From an uncultured Aeromonadaceae bacterium (GTDB taxonomy: Bacteria; Pseudomonadota; Gammaproteobacteria; Enterobacterales; Aeromonadaceae): DNA of 64,000 bases. A program made the position numbers and the translations under genes. The notes under the pieces are model-generated. The model searched no databases and was not told the origin of the DNA. It was given only the letters and a program-made list of their open reading frames with translations. Where the stretch lies: positions 19,592 to 83,591 of the forward strand of contig CAMFKP010000009.1 of the NCBI GenBank assembly GCA_945957385.1. The letters run 5' to 3'. Positions 18,695 to 31,420 of this stretch are shown here, piece by piece. The number at the start of each line of letters is the position of its first letter. Positions within the stretch are counted from its first letter, which is position 1.

Positions 18695-19155
18695 TGTCGC
18701 AGCAGGAGGAGGCCAATCACCAGACGTTGGGATTGCTCAGGTTCTGCGTCTACCTGGCGGTCGTCTTGTTGATTATCGGTGCCCTGCTGTCGCATTTTGC
18801 CGTGTTCAGTTCTCGCACCCGGGATGCGGGATGGCAGGAGTCTGCTCGTCAGCTCAACGAGCGGGTGCAGTGGTTGCATGGCGAGTGGCTGATGGCCAAT
18901 CGTCCTGCGCATCTTTTCATTTCCCGTCCTGGGCAGACCGCGCAGGGCTTCAGCATGAACCGTCATGGCTGGCCTGTCTCTCCTTGGCCAACCGGATCCG
19001 GCTCTGGCTGTCAGCAATTGTGGCAACTTTTGATGGAGACGGCGGACACGGCGGCAATGGTCATCGAAACGCGGGCCGATGGTTGTCTGTTTCGCCGTGG
19101 CACATATGCGCTGTATTACAGCTGGCAGAACGGTGGGATTAGCCTGGAACCCTGA
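18694..19155 (+). CDS. mshF: MSHA biogenesis protein MshF
   Basis: A 153-residue protein with one N-terminal membrane helix (about residues 14-34) and a periplasmic remainder. Its place between mshG and the prepilin genes and its topology match MshF, whose function is poorly known. The ATG at 18694 overlaps the mshG stop and has AAGGGG upstream. It is the last gene of the assembly operon, followed by a small hairpin and a new promoter. Confidence 0.75.
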   Translation: MSQQEEANHQTLGLLRFCVYLAVVLLIIGALLSHFAVFSSRTRDAGWQESARQLNERVQWLHGEWLMANRPAHLFISRPGQTAQGFSMNRHGWPVSPWPTGSGSGCQQLWQLLMETADTAAMVIETRADGCLFRRGTYALYYSWQNGGISLEP

Positions 19156-19167
19156 ACGTGCCGGATG

Positions 19168-19183
19168 ACGTGCCAGCGCACGT
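19168..19183 (+). terminator. Small hairpin after mshF, weak terminator candidate
   Basis: ACGTGC and GCACGT form a 6-bp stem with a 4-base loop, followed by TTATTTC. It lies between the last assembly gene and the prepilin operon. The T-run is short, so readthrough is likely. Confidence 0.35.
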
Positions 19184-19207
19184 TATTTCAGGTAAGCCAT
19201 GGTTCTA

Positions 19208-19237
19208 TTGAGTTTTTGTTTGATATCCTGATGTTAT
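19208..19237 (+). promoter_or_regulatory. Probable promoter of the mshB-Q prepilin operon
   Basis: TTGAGT at 19208-19213 and TGTTAT at 19232-19237 are spaced 18 bases apart, in the 116-base gap before mshB. MSHA loci in Vibrio are reported to have a second promoter at this position, which supports the call. Confidence 0.5.
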
Positions 19238-19271
19238 CTTCGTCAGCAAGCTGACGCAAAAGGAAGGCTCG

Positions 19272-19916
19272 ATGAAAAACCGATATCGCTACCGGCAACA
19301 GGGCTTCTCGCTGATTGAGTTGGTCATTGTCATCGTTGTGCTCGGCATTCTCGCTGTGACGGCGTTACCACGCTTTCTGGATGTGACCGAAGAGGCTAAG
19401 AATGCCAGTGTCGAGGGAGTCTCGGGTGGCTTTGCCACCGGAACCCTGCTGGTGCGCGCCCAGTGGGAAGCCAAGGGCCGCAGCAAGGAGGGCGGGTTGA
19501 ATACCATACTGTATGACGGCAACCGTTTTTACCTGACCACGCCCAGCCAGACTGAAATCGACAATGGCGAGATTTCGCCAGGCTACCCCATCGATACTGG
19601 CGACAGTGGCACTGTCGATGTCACCCCTGCCGGCTTGACCGCGGCGCGCTGCCTGAGTATCTGGAACGGTTTGATGCAGAACCCACCGAAAGCCACCGAC
19701 ACCTTCAGTTCGGTCGTCAATAGCAAGAATGATCTGAAATATTACGTCTCGGTCGATGGTACTGGTAACGATCGCGTGTGCCGTTACTACCTGGTCAGCG
19801 CTCTTGCCAAGACGGCGGATGGCGGTTATCAGGATCCCAATAACCGAACCGATCGCTACAAGAGCTTCAGCTATCGTCCCGCGTCGGGGCAGGTGGTTAC
19901 CCATATCAACAATTGA
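19272..19916 (+). CDS. mshB: Minor MSHA prepilin MshB
   Basis: A 214-residue type IV prepilin. Residues 1-11 form a short basic leader ending in glycine, and the mature part begins FSLIELVIVIVVLGILAV, with the conserved Glu5 needed for assembly. The gene lies immediately before the major pilin, as mshB does in Vibrio. Two cysteines (in AARCLSIW and DRVCRYYL) may form a disulfide. It starts with ATG after AAGGAAGG. MshB probably primes or modifies the pilus. Confidence 0.88.
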   Translation: MKNRYRYRQQGFSLIELVIVIVVLGILAVTALPRFLDVTEEAKNASVEGVSGGFATGTLLVRAQWEAKGRSKEGGLNTILYDGNRFYLTTPSQTEIDNGEISPGYPIDTGDSGTVDVTPAGLTAARCLSIWNGLMQNPPKATDTFSSVVNSKNDLKYYVSVDGTGNDRVCRYYLVSALAKTADGGYQDPNNRTDRYKSFSYRPASGQVVTHINN

Positions 19917-19974
19917 CAGGGCATTCCGTGTCAGCTTGATACACTCTGAACTAAAACAGGAAGGAAGAAGAACC

Positions 19975-20457
19975 ATGAAACGTAACGCAGGTTTTACTCT
20001 GATCGAGCTGGTGATCGTGATCGTCATCCTCGGCATTCTGGCCGTCACTGCTGCACCTAAGTTCTTGAATTTGCAAGGCGATGCGCGCATTTCCACTTTG
20101 AATGGTGCTAAGGCAGCAATTAGCGGCGGTGCATCGCTGGTCTATAGCAAGGCGGTGATTCAAGGAAAGGAGACTTCGTCTTCAGCTACTGCCACAGTGA
20201 ACAATGGTACCGTCAACACCGCATATGGTTATCCGAAAGCGACCGCTGCGGACTTGAAAATGGCTGCGGATCTAAACAGCAGTGACTGGACTTTCGCCGC
20301 TCCGGTTTCTGGGGTGATAAAACTGTATCCTGCCACTTTGGCATCCTCCAGCGGAGTACCGACTGCAGGATATGAGAACTGTTATGTGCAATACACAGAG
20401 GCTACATCCACCAGTGTTGCAACAACCATCGTTCCAACTACCGTGAACTGCGGTTAA
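19975..20457 (+). CDS. mshA: Major MSHA pilin MshA
   Basis: A 160-residue type IVa prepilin. The leader is MKRNAG and the mature protein starts FTLIELVIVIVILGILAV, with Glu5. Two cysteines near the C-terminus (ENCYVQ and VNCG) would form the D-region disulfide. The region between is rich in Ala, Ser and Thr, as expected for an exposed, variable pilin. The ribosome site AGGAAGGAAG is very strong, fitting the main structural subunit. I chose the ATG at 19975; the longer open frame upstream overlaps mshB and lacks a ribosome site. A stem-loop with a T-run follows the stop. Confidence 0.92.
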   Translation: MKRNAGFTLIELVIVIVILGILAVTAAPKFLNLQGDARISTLNGAKAAISGGASLVYSKAVIQGKETSSSATATVNNGTVNTAYGYPKATAADLKMAADLNSSDWTFAAPVSGVIKLYPATLASSSGVPTAGYENCYVQYTEATSTSVATTIVPTTVNCG

Positions 20458-20483
20458 TTTTCTAGCCATCATCAGGGCTTTTT

Positions 20484-20518
20484 ACGGGGTGTTGGCAACT
20501 ATGTCACACCCCGTTTTA
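20484..20518 (+). terminator. Partial terminator after mshA
   Basis: A perfect 9-bp stem, ACGGGGTGT / ACACCCCGT (20484-20492 and 20506-20514), with a 13-base loop, followed by TTTTAATT. It lies in the only sizeable gap between mshA and mshC. Since the downstream prepilin genes have no clear promoter of their own, it probably lets some transcription through. Confidence 0.75.
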
Positions 20519-20540
20519 ATTGTGTTTTCATGCTGAAATT

Positions 20541-21059
20541 ATGAATACCCAACGCGGCTTCACGCTGATCGAACTGGTGATTGTGATAGTGCTGCTCGGC
20601 ATTGTGTCGGTGACGGTGGCCAGCCGCTGGGTGGGACGTCAGGAGTATGAGGTCGACACATTAAGTGATCAGCTGGTGACCCGCCTCAGGCTGATTCAGC
20701 TGCGAAACATGAATGAACCGGATATCAGTGGCGCGACACCGGATGCCCGTTGCAGCTGGCTGCGGGTGGATGGTTACCGCTTTGGCAGCGCGACCACGGC
20801 AGGCACAGCGGCGACTTGCGCCCCCCCTCCGGCGATAGGCAGTTGGGATAGCCTGGCCATGGATCGTGGCAACATTGTGACCGGACAGAGCAGCGTACTG
20901 CTGCAATTAGCCTCGGGCAGCAGTCAGTTTGCGCTCCATTTTGACCGTCTTGGCCGTCCGCTGGGCAGCTGCCAGGGCGGCTGCCAGATCACGATCTCTG
21001 CCGGCAGTGACCAACGACGGGTGGTGATCGAGGCCGAGGGCTATATCCATGCTGGCTAA
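20541..21059 (+). CDS. mshC: Minor MSHA prepilin MshC
   Basis: A 172-residue type IV prepilin with leader MNTQRG and mature N-terminus FTLIELVIVIVLLGIVSV, including Glu5. Like other MshC proteins it has a GspH/FimT-like C-terminal domain; cysteines in DARCSW, ATCAPP and the SCQGGCQI pair could form disulfides. The ATG at 20541 is preferred over an upstream in-frame one because it gives the usual short leader. It overlaps mshD by 11 bases. Confidence 0.85.
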   Translation: MNTQRGFTLIELVIVIVLLGIVSVTVASRWVGRQEYEVDTLSDQLVTRLRLIQLRNMNEPDISGATPDARCSWLRVDGYRFGSATTAGTAATCAPPPAIGSWDSLAMDRGNIVTGQSSVLLQLASGSSQFALHFDRLGRPLGSCQGGCQITISAGSDQRRVVIEAEGYIHAG

Positions 21060-21630
21060 AGCGCGCGGCTTCACCCTGATGGAGTTGGTGATCACCCTGG
21101 TGCTGCTCTCCATTGTGCTGGTGCCCATGGTCGGGTTGCTGGTCGATCAGAGTCGCAAGGCGCTGGATCCGGTACAGGAGGTGCGCGCCAGCCAGCTGGC
21201 TCAACGCTTATTTAACCAGATGTTGTCCCGAGCCTACGATCAGAATTCCGATCTCAATGGCAGCCGGTGGCGTTGCGGTGAGGTGCTCAATGGCGTGACT
21301 TACCCGACGTGCACCGCCAGCGCTAGCTACGGCCCGGATAGTGGTGAGACCAGGGCCTATCTGTTTAATGATGTCGATGATTTTGATACTGCGGCGATCT
21401 GTAACAAGGGGCTGACAAGCTGCGACAGCGGTAACTGGGTCCGAGCCAGTTTCTTTACCCAGGACAGCAGTGGCGAGGCCAGCGAGTACGCCGGTTTTAG
21501 TGTGCATATCGCGGTCACGGCCGTGGCGGGGTGTGCGGCTAATTGCGCGCAGGCCAAGCATGTTTTGCTGCAGATCCGGCTGCCTGCCGGCGGCACCTTG
21601 CCGTTTGCATTTGAGCGGGGAAATTACTGA
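21049..21630 (+). CDS. mshD: Minor MSHA prepilin MshD
   Basis: A 193-residue prepilin-like protein with leader MLAKARG and mature start FTLMELVITLVLLSIVLVP, including Glu5. The remainder contains several cysteines (WRCGEV, YPTCTA, AICNKGLTSC, GCAANC) suggesting disulfide bonds after export. Its order in the operon matches MshD. Overlaps join it to mshC and, by one base, to mshO. Confidence 0.85.
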   Translation: MLAKARGFTLMELVITLVLLSIVLVPMVGLLVDQSRKALDPVQEVRASQLAQRLFNQMLSRAYDQNSDLNGSRWRCGEVLNGVTYPTCTASASYGPDSGETRAYLFNDVDDFDTAAICNKGLTSCDSGNWVRASFFTQDSSGEASEYAGFSVHIAVTAVAGCAANCAQAKHVLLQIRLPAGGTLPFAFERGNY

Positions 21631-22412
21631 TGCGGTCCCAGATGCGCGGTTTTACCCTGATGGAGATCGTCATCGTCATCGTGTTGTTGGGGGTGATGGC
21701 GCTGTTTACGACGCAATTTATTGGCAGTGGCACCCGCTTGTATGTCGATGCGGCGGCGCGTGAGCAGCTGATGAATGATGTCCGCTTCGGCGTTGAACGC
21801 CTCAACCGTGAACTGCGGGATGCGATCCCCGGGTCGGTCAGTGTTGCTGCTGGCCGGGAGTGTGTCACATTCTGGCCCGTCAAGGCGGTGACCCGCTATC
21901 TGCAGGCGCCGGTCAGCTCGGCGTCGACGACACTGATCCAGTTCTTGCCGGCGGTGAACAGTCAGAACATCAATGCCGGCGATCTGGCGCTGATCTACCC
22001 GGCCGGCCTGGATACGGCCAGCGCACCGTACCGCTGTAGCCATGGTGACTGCGCGTTGCAAGTGGCCAGCCTCGTCACCAGCGCGGCGCAGCAGACCGTG
22101 ACGCTACAGGCACAAAGCGGCGCCAGCTACAACGGCGGCTTTGCGACGGCATCACCGGGACAACGCGTCTACTATGCCGACCGTGTGGTCAGCTATTGTC
22201 AGCGCGGCAGCCAGTTACAGCGCAGCGAGCAGCGTCTGGCTGGCGGCGCCGTGCAGAGCTCGGCGATGGCCGATGATCTGCAAACGGCGAGCTTCAGCAT
22301 GGAAGACACGGCATTCAACAGCAGCGGCGAGGTGATGATTCGCCTGTTGTTCAGTCGTCGCGGCGAGTCGATTCAATTCAGCCATCTGGTGGAGGTGGTC
22401 AATGTCCCCTAA
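21630..22412 (+). CDS. mshO: Minor MSHA prepilin MshO
   Basis: A 260-residue prepilin-like protein with leader MRSQMRG and mature start FTLMEIVIVIVLLGVMALF, including Glu5. It has the length and position of MshO and resembles PilW/GspJ-type minor pilins. Its start shares one base with the mshD stop (TGATG), and it overlaps mshP by 11 bases. Minor pilins of this type are thought to form a complex at the pilus tip that carries the large adhesin-like MshQ. Confidence 0.85.
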   Translation: MRSQMRGFTLMEIVIVIVLLGVMALFTTQFIGSGTRLYVDAAAREQLMNDVRFGVERLNRELRDAIPGSVSVAAGRECVTFWPVKAVTRYLQAPVSSASTTLIQFLPAVNSQNINAGDLALIYPAGLDTASAPYRCSHGDCALQVASLVTSAAQQTVTLQAQSGASYNGGFATASPGQRVYYADRVVSYCQRGSQLQRSEQRLAGGAVQSSAMADDLQTASFSMEDTAFNSSGEVMIRLLFSRRGESIQFSHLVEVVNVP

Positions 22413-22865
22413 TCCGGGTCGGCACAGGGGGGCCGGATTGATGGTGGCCCTGTTTGTCATCCTGATTTTCGGGCTGCTGACGGCGGCATTGGCGCGTCTG
22501 TTGACCGATAGCAGCGAGAAGCATGCGGTTGAGGTGCAGGCGTTGCGCGCCCTGATGGCGGCGCAGACCGGCATCGAGTACCAATTGCTGGCCGAATTTC
22601 CGCTCGCGACGGCATCACAGCCCGTCGTGCCGAGCAGCAGCTGCCGGCAGCCGGCACTGAGCCGTGATTTTGCGACCACGACCGGACTGGAGGGCTGCCG
22701 CTATGATGTCAGCTGCCAGGCCGTCTCGGCGGCAGTCAGCACCGGCGTACAGACCACTCTGCGTCTGACCAGCACAGGGCGTTGCGGCCATGACAGTAGT
22801 GGCAATGGGTCGGACTTTGCGGTTAGCCGCACCATAGTGGTTGAGGCATTCGAAGGGGGCCAACA

Positions 22866-22869
<4 letters not shown>
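22402..22869 (+). CDS. mshP: Minor MSHA prepilin-like protein MshP
   Basis: A 155-residue protein with one N-terminal hydrophobic helix (GLMVALFVILIFGLLTAAL) and position as in mshP. A PilX/GspK-like leader is suggested by RG followed by AGLM, but the residue at mature position 5 is not glutamate, unlike the other prepilins of the operon. This would fit a subunit placed at the very tip. It contains paired cysteines in the C-terminal half. Overlap with mshQ is ATGA. Confidence 0.8.
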
Positions 22870-27777
<4,908 letters not shown>

Positions 27778-27786
27778 CACCTGAAG

Positions 27787-27805
27787 CCGGCCCCTCGCGG
27801 GCCGG
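27787..27805 (+). terminator. Stem-loop between mreB and mreC
   Basis: CCGGCCC / GGGCCGG form a perfect 7-bp stem with a 5-base loop, followed by only three Ts. It lies in the 46-base gap between mreB and mreC. It may partly terminate transcription or stabilise the mreB message, giving more MreB than MreC/MreD. Confidence 0.5.
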
Positions 27806-27823
27806 TTTCGTATAGCGGACAGC

Positions 27824-28876
27824 ATGAACCCAATCTTTGGCCGGGGCCTGGCCCTGCAATTTCGACTCTTCATCGCGGTACTGCTCTCGGTGACTCTCAT
27901 CGTGGCAGATGCGCGTTTTCACCTGTTTTCCGGCGCGCGCCTTTATCTGGACTCTGTTGTCAGCCCTCTGATCTATCTGGCCGATTCACCGCGCAAGTTG
28001 GCAGATGGTGTCTCCGAACAGATTCAGACCCGTGCCGAACTACTGGAAGAGAATCGCAAACTGGAGCAACAACTGTTTTTGTTGCGTAGCGATCTGCTGC
28101 GTTCAACCCAGCTGGCTCAGGAGAACGAACGGTTACGCAAGCTGTTGGGTTCACCGGTACAGGCTGACTCACGCAAGATGGTGGCCGAGATCCTGGCTGT
28201 GGACTCAGATCCGTTTGTGCATCAGGTTGTCATCGACCGCGGCGAGCGCAATGGTGTCTATGAAGGGCAGCCCGTGGTCAATGACCTGGGCGTGGTTGGC
28301 CAGGTGATCAGTGTCGGCAAGACCACGAGTCGGGTGTTGTTGATCTCCGATCTCAGCCATGCGTTGCCAGTGCGGGTGATGCGCAATGATATCCGGGCCA
28401 TCGCCAGTGGTACCGGTATTCTCGATGAGCTGACGCTGAAGAACATACCGCGCAGTGCCGATTTGCAGGAGGGGGATCTGTTGGTCACCTCGGGTCTGGG
28501 TGGCCGTTTCCCGATGGGATATCCGGTCGCCAAGATTTCCCGTTTCTCCTACGAGGAAGGCAAGCCGTTTGCCGAAGTGAAGGCCGTGCCGCTGGCCGCG
28601 CTGGATCGGTTGCGTTATCTGTTGTTGTTGTGGCCCGAACCGGCTACCGCCTCGGCGGCGCAAGCCGTCTTGCCGGCCGCCAGTGCGGCAGTTGCCACCC
28701 TGCCGGTGACACCTGTTGCGGATAAGCCCAAGGTTACGCCTGCCGCCGCGGCGAACAAGCCTGCAGCGGATCGCAAGGCGGCTCCCGTGCGTAAGACGAA
28801 ATCCGCACACAAGGTTGCCACGAACACACAGACGGCACCGGTGACGGTACAACCGGTTTCCGGGGAGAGACGATGA
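27824..28876 (+). CDS. mreC: Rod-shape-determining protein MreC
   Basis: A 350-residue bitopic protein that links MreB to the periplasmic penicillin-binding proteins. One membrane helix (about residues 12-28), then a coiled coil (about 68-110) and two beta-barrel domains ending with the conserved SGLGGRFPMGYPVAKI stretch. The last ~75 residues are a low-complexity Ala/Lys/Pro/Val-rich tail that is not part of the conserved fold. The stop overlaps mreD (ATGA). Confidence 0.94.
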   Translation: MNPIFGRGLALQFRLFIAVLLSVTLIVADARFHLFSGARLYLDSVVSPLIYLADSPRKLADGVSEQIQTRAELLEENRKLEQQLFLLRSDLLRSTQLAQENERLRKLLGSPVQADSRKMVAEILAVDSDPFVHQVVIDRGERNGVYEGQPVVNDLGVVGQVISVGKTTSRVLLISDLSHALPVRVMRNDIRAIASGTGILDELTLKNIPRSADLQEGDLLVTSGLGGRFPMGYPVAKISRFSYEEGKPFAEVKAVPLAALDRLRYLLLLWPEPATASAAQAVLPAASAAVATLPVTPVADKPKVTPAAAANKPAADRKAAPVRKTKSAHKVATNTQTAPVTVQPVSGERR

Positions 28877-29358
28877 ACATTACCGGTCATGGGGTGGGCT
28901 CCATCTACTTGACGATTTTGGCGGCGTTGTTGCTGTCCATTGTGCCGATGCCGTCGGTGCTGGATTATCACCGTCCTGATTGGTTGGCGCTGGTCATCAT
29001 GTACTGGGTCATTGCCTTGCCACACAGAGTCAATGTCGGAACGGCCTGGGTGGCCGGGTTGTTGCTTGACATACTGTTGGGCTCGACGCTGGGTATCCAT
29101 GCGTTGGCGATGGCGATCATGGCTTATGTCGCGGCGTTACAGTTCCAGAAAATTCGGAATTTTTCGGTATGGCAGCAGGCGTTGGTGATGGGTAGCATCA
29201 GTCTGCTGGGATTGTTGACCGTGTTTTGGGCGGAGCACCTGTTCGGTGTGGCCGCATTGAATTATCGCCTCTTCTGGTCGGCGGCCAGCAATGTTCTGCT
29301 CTGGCCGCTGACTTTTCTGACTCTGCGCAAACTGCGCCGCCGTTTTCATATCCGATGA
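28873..29358 (+). CDS. mreD: Rod-shape-determining protein MreD
   Basis: A 161-residue integral membrane protein with about five hydrophobic segments and the family patterns [20 protein letters not shown] and [20 protein letters not shown]. MreD is part of the elongasome with MreB and MreC. It overlaps both neighbours by four bases, showing tight translational coupling. Confidence 0.94.
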   Translation: MNITGHGVGSIYLTILAALLLSIVPMPSVLDYHRPDWLALVIMYWVIALPHRVNVGTAWVAGLLLDILLGSTLGIHALAMAIMAYVAALQFQKIRNFSVWQQALVMGSISLLGLLTVFWAEHLFGVAALNYRLFWSAASNVLLWPLTFLTLRKLRRRFHIR

Positions 29359-29927
29359 TGACTTCCGCCCCTTGCCTCTATCTGGCGTCGGCTTCGCCAC
29401 GCCGCCGTGAATTGCTGACCCAGCTGGGTGTCGCATTTGCGTTGTTACGTGTTGATGTCGAGGAGGTTCGCCGTCCTGATGAACCTGCGGAAACGTATGT
29501 GCGTCGTCTGGCCGCTGACAAAGCGTTGGCCGGTTGGCAGGCTTGCGCCGGGCAGCTGCCGGTGCTGGGCGCGGATACCATAGTGGTGCTGGACGGTGAC
29601 GTGTTGGAAAAACCGCGCGATCAGCAGGATGCCGCGTGCATGATGCGTTTGCTCTCCGGACGAACCCACCAGGTGATGACCGCGATAGCGGTCGCCTCTG
29701 CCTCGGGCATCAGCCAGCGACTCGTCGTGACGGATGTGACTTTCCGCGCCTTGGATGAGGCAGAAATTGCGGCATACTGGCAGACGGGAGAACCGGCTGA
29801 CAAGGCCGGCGGCTATGGCATTCAGGGCATAGGTGGCAAATTTGTCAGCCATCTGGCCGGCAGCTACAGCGCAGTGGTTGGACTGCCACTGCTGGAAACC
29901 GATCTGTTGCTGCGCGAGACACTTTAA
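29355..29927 (+). CDS. Maf-family nucleotide pyrophosphatase (YhdE type)
   Basis: A 190-residue Maf protein. The family hydrolyses non-canonical or excess nucleotides; the YhdE branch, found next to mreBCD in E. coli, acts on dTTP and UTP. Visible motifs are [14 protein letters not shown] at the N-terminus, the central [11 protein letters not shown] with its catalytic Asp, and the GGYGIQG loop followed by VVGLPL. The start overlaps the mreD stop (ATGA at 29355). An ATG one codon later is equally possible. Confidence 0.92.
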   Translation: MMTSAPCLYLASASPRRRELLTQLGVAFALLRVDVEEVRRPDEPAETYVRRLAADKALAGWQACAGQLPVLGADTIVVLDGDVLEKPRDQQDAACMMRLLSGRTHQVMTAIAVASASGISQRLVVTDVTFRALDEAEIAAYWQTGEPADKAGGYGIQGIGGKFVSHLAGSYSAVVGLPLLETDLLLRETL

Positions 29928-29950
29928 CCCTTCAGGCAAGGAACGTCCTT

Positions 29951-31420
29951 ATGTCGACCGAACTACTGGTTAACGTTACCCCATCGGAGACCCGGGTCGC
30001 CCTTGTCGAACACGGGATCCTGCAGGAAGTACACATTGAGCGTCAGGCCCGGCGCGGTCTGGTTGGCAACATCTATAAAGGCAAGATCAGTCGCGTCCTG
30101 CCGGGCATGCAGGCGGCGTTTGTCGATATCGGCATGGAAAAAGCGGCGTTCCTGCACGCCTCCGATATCGTGCCCCACACCGAATGTGTGGATGTGCGCG
30201 AGAAAGAGCACTTTCAGGTGGGCAACATCGCCGAGCTGGTGCGCCAGGGCCAGGACATCATGGTCCAGGTGGTGAAGGACCCTATCAGCACCAAGGGCGC
30301 TCGTCTGACCACGGACATCACGCTGCCATCGCGCTATCTGGTTTTCATGCCCGGCAGTGCGCATGTTGGCGTCTCGCAGCGCATTGATAGCGAGTCGGAG
30401 CGCGAACGCCTCAAGCTGATAGTCCAGCGTCAGGTCGACGAACTTGGTGGCTTTATTGTGCGAACGGCGGCGGAAGGCGTTGGCGAGCGCGAACTCGAGC
30501 AAGATACCCAGTTTTTGAAGCGTCTCTGGCGCAAGGTGTTGGAGCGACGTTTGCTGAACAAGTCGTGCAGCATACTGTACGAAGATCTGTCGCTGGCGTT
30601 TCGCATCCTGCGTGACTTTGTTGGCACTGAACTGGACAAAATCCGGGTGGATTCTCGTCTGACGTTTGAGCAGTTGAAGTCGTTTACCGAGGAGTTTGTG
30701 CCCGAGATGGTCGACAAACTCGATTATTACTCGGGCGACTCGCCGATATTCGATTTGCATGATGTCGAGAATGAAATCCAGCGTGCGCTGGAGCGCAAGG
30801 TGGAGTTGAAATCGGGCGGCTATCTGATCATTGACCAGACCGAGGCGATGACCACCATTGATATCAACACCGGCGCCTTTGTCGGTCACCGCAATCTGGA
30901 AGAGACCATCTTCAATACCAATATTGAGGCGACGGCGGCCATTGCGCGCCAGCTGCGATTGCGGAATCTGGGTGGCATCATCATCATCGATTTCATCGAT
31001 ATGCAGTCTGAGGATCACCGGCGCCGAGTGCTGCAGAGCCTGGAACAGGCGTTGGCGCGTGATCGTGCCAAGACCTCGGTGAATGGTTTCTCCCATCTGG
31101 GGCTGGTCGAGATGACCCGCAAACGTACCCGTGAGAGCCTGGAGCATATCCTCTGTTCCGAGTGTCCGGAATGCAAAGGCAGAGGTCGCGTCAAAACGGT
31201 TGAGTCTGTTTGTTACGAGATCCTGCGCGAGATCCTGCGCGTCAACCGGGCCTACGATGCCGATCAGTTCGTGGTGTATGCCTCATTGCAGGTGGCCGAA
31301 GCGCTGCATGTCGAGGAGTCCCACAGTCTGGCCGAGTTGGAGGTGTTCATCGGCAAGCAGGTCAAGGTGCAGGCTGAGCCGCTGTACAGTCAGGAACAGT
31401 TTGATGTGGTGATGATGTAG
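29951..31420 (+). CDS. rng: Ribonuclease G
   Basis: A 489-residue endoribonuclease of the RNase E/G family, which matures the 16S rRNA 5' end and degrades some mRNAs. The N-terminal S1 domain (about 38-120) contains GNIYKGKISRVLPGMQAAFVDIG. The catalytic DNase I-like part has ITIDINTGAFVG-type and GGIIIIDFIDM motifs with the metal-binding Asp residues. A cysteine pair in CSECPECKGRG forms the zinc link. It lacks the long C-terminal scaffold of RNase E, so it is RNase G. The stop overlaps yhdP (TAGTG). Confidence 0.95.
   Translation: MSTELLVNVTPSETRVALVEHGILQEVHIERQARRGLVGNIYKGKISRVLPGMQAAFVDIGMEKAAFLHASDIVPHTECVDVREKEHFQVGNIAELVRQGQDIMVQVVKDPISTKGARLTTDITLPSRYLVFMPGSAHVGVSQRIDSESERERLKLIVQRQVDELGGFIVRTAAEGVGERELEQDTQFLKRLWRKVLERRLLNKSCSILYEDLSLAFRILRDFVGTELDKIRVDSRLTFEQLKSFTEEFVPEMVDKLDYYSGDSPIFDLHDVENEIQRALERKVELKSGGYLIIDQTEAMTTIDINTGAFVGHRNLEETIFNTNIEATAAIARQLRLRNLGGIIIIDFIDMQSEDHRRRVLQSLEQALARDRAKTSVNGFSHLGLVEMTRKRTRESLEHILCSECPECKGRGRVKTVESVCYEILREILRVNRAYDADQFVVYASLQVAEALHVEESHSLAELEVFIGKQVKVQAEPLYSQEQFDVVMM

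Noticed and set aside
29963..31147. A 394-residue open frame antisense to rng
   Set aside because: It lies wholly inside a well-conserved gene on the other strand and has no motifs; it follows from the codon bias of rng.
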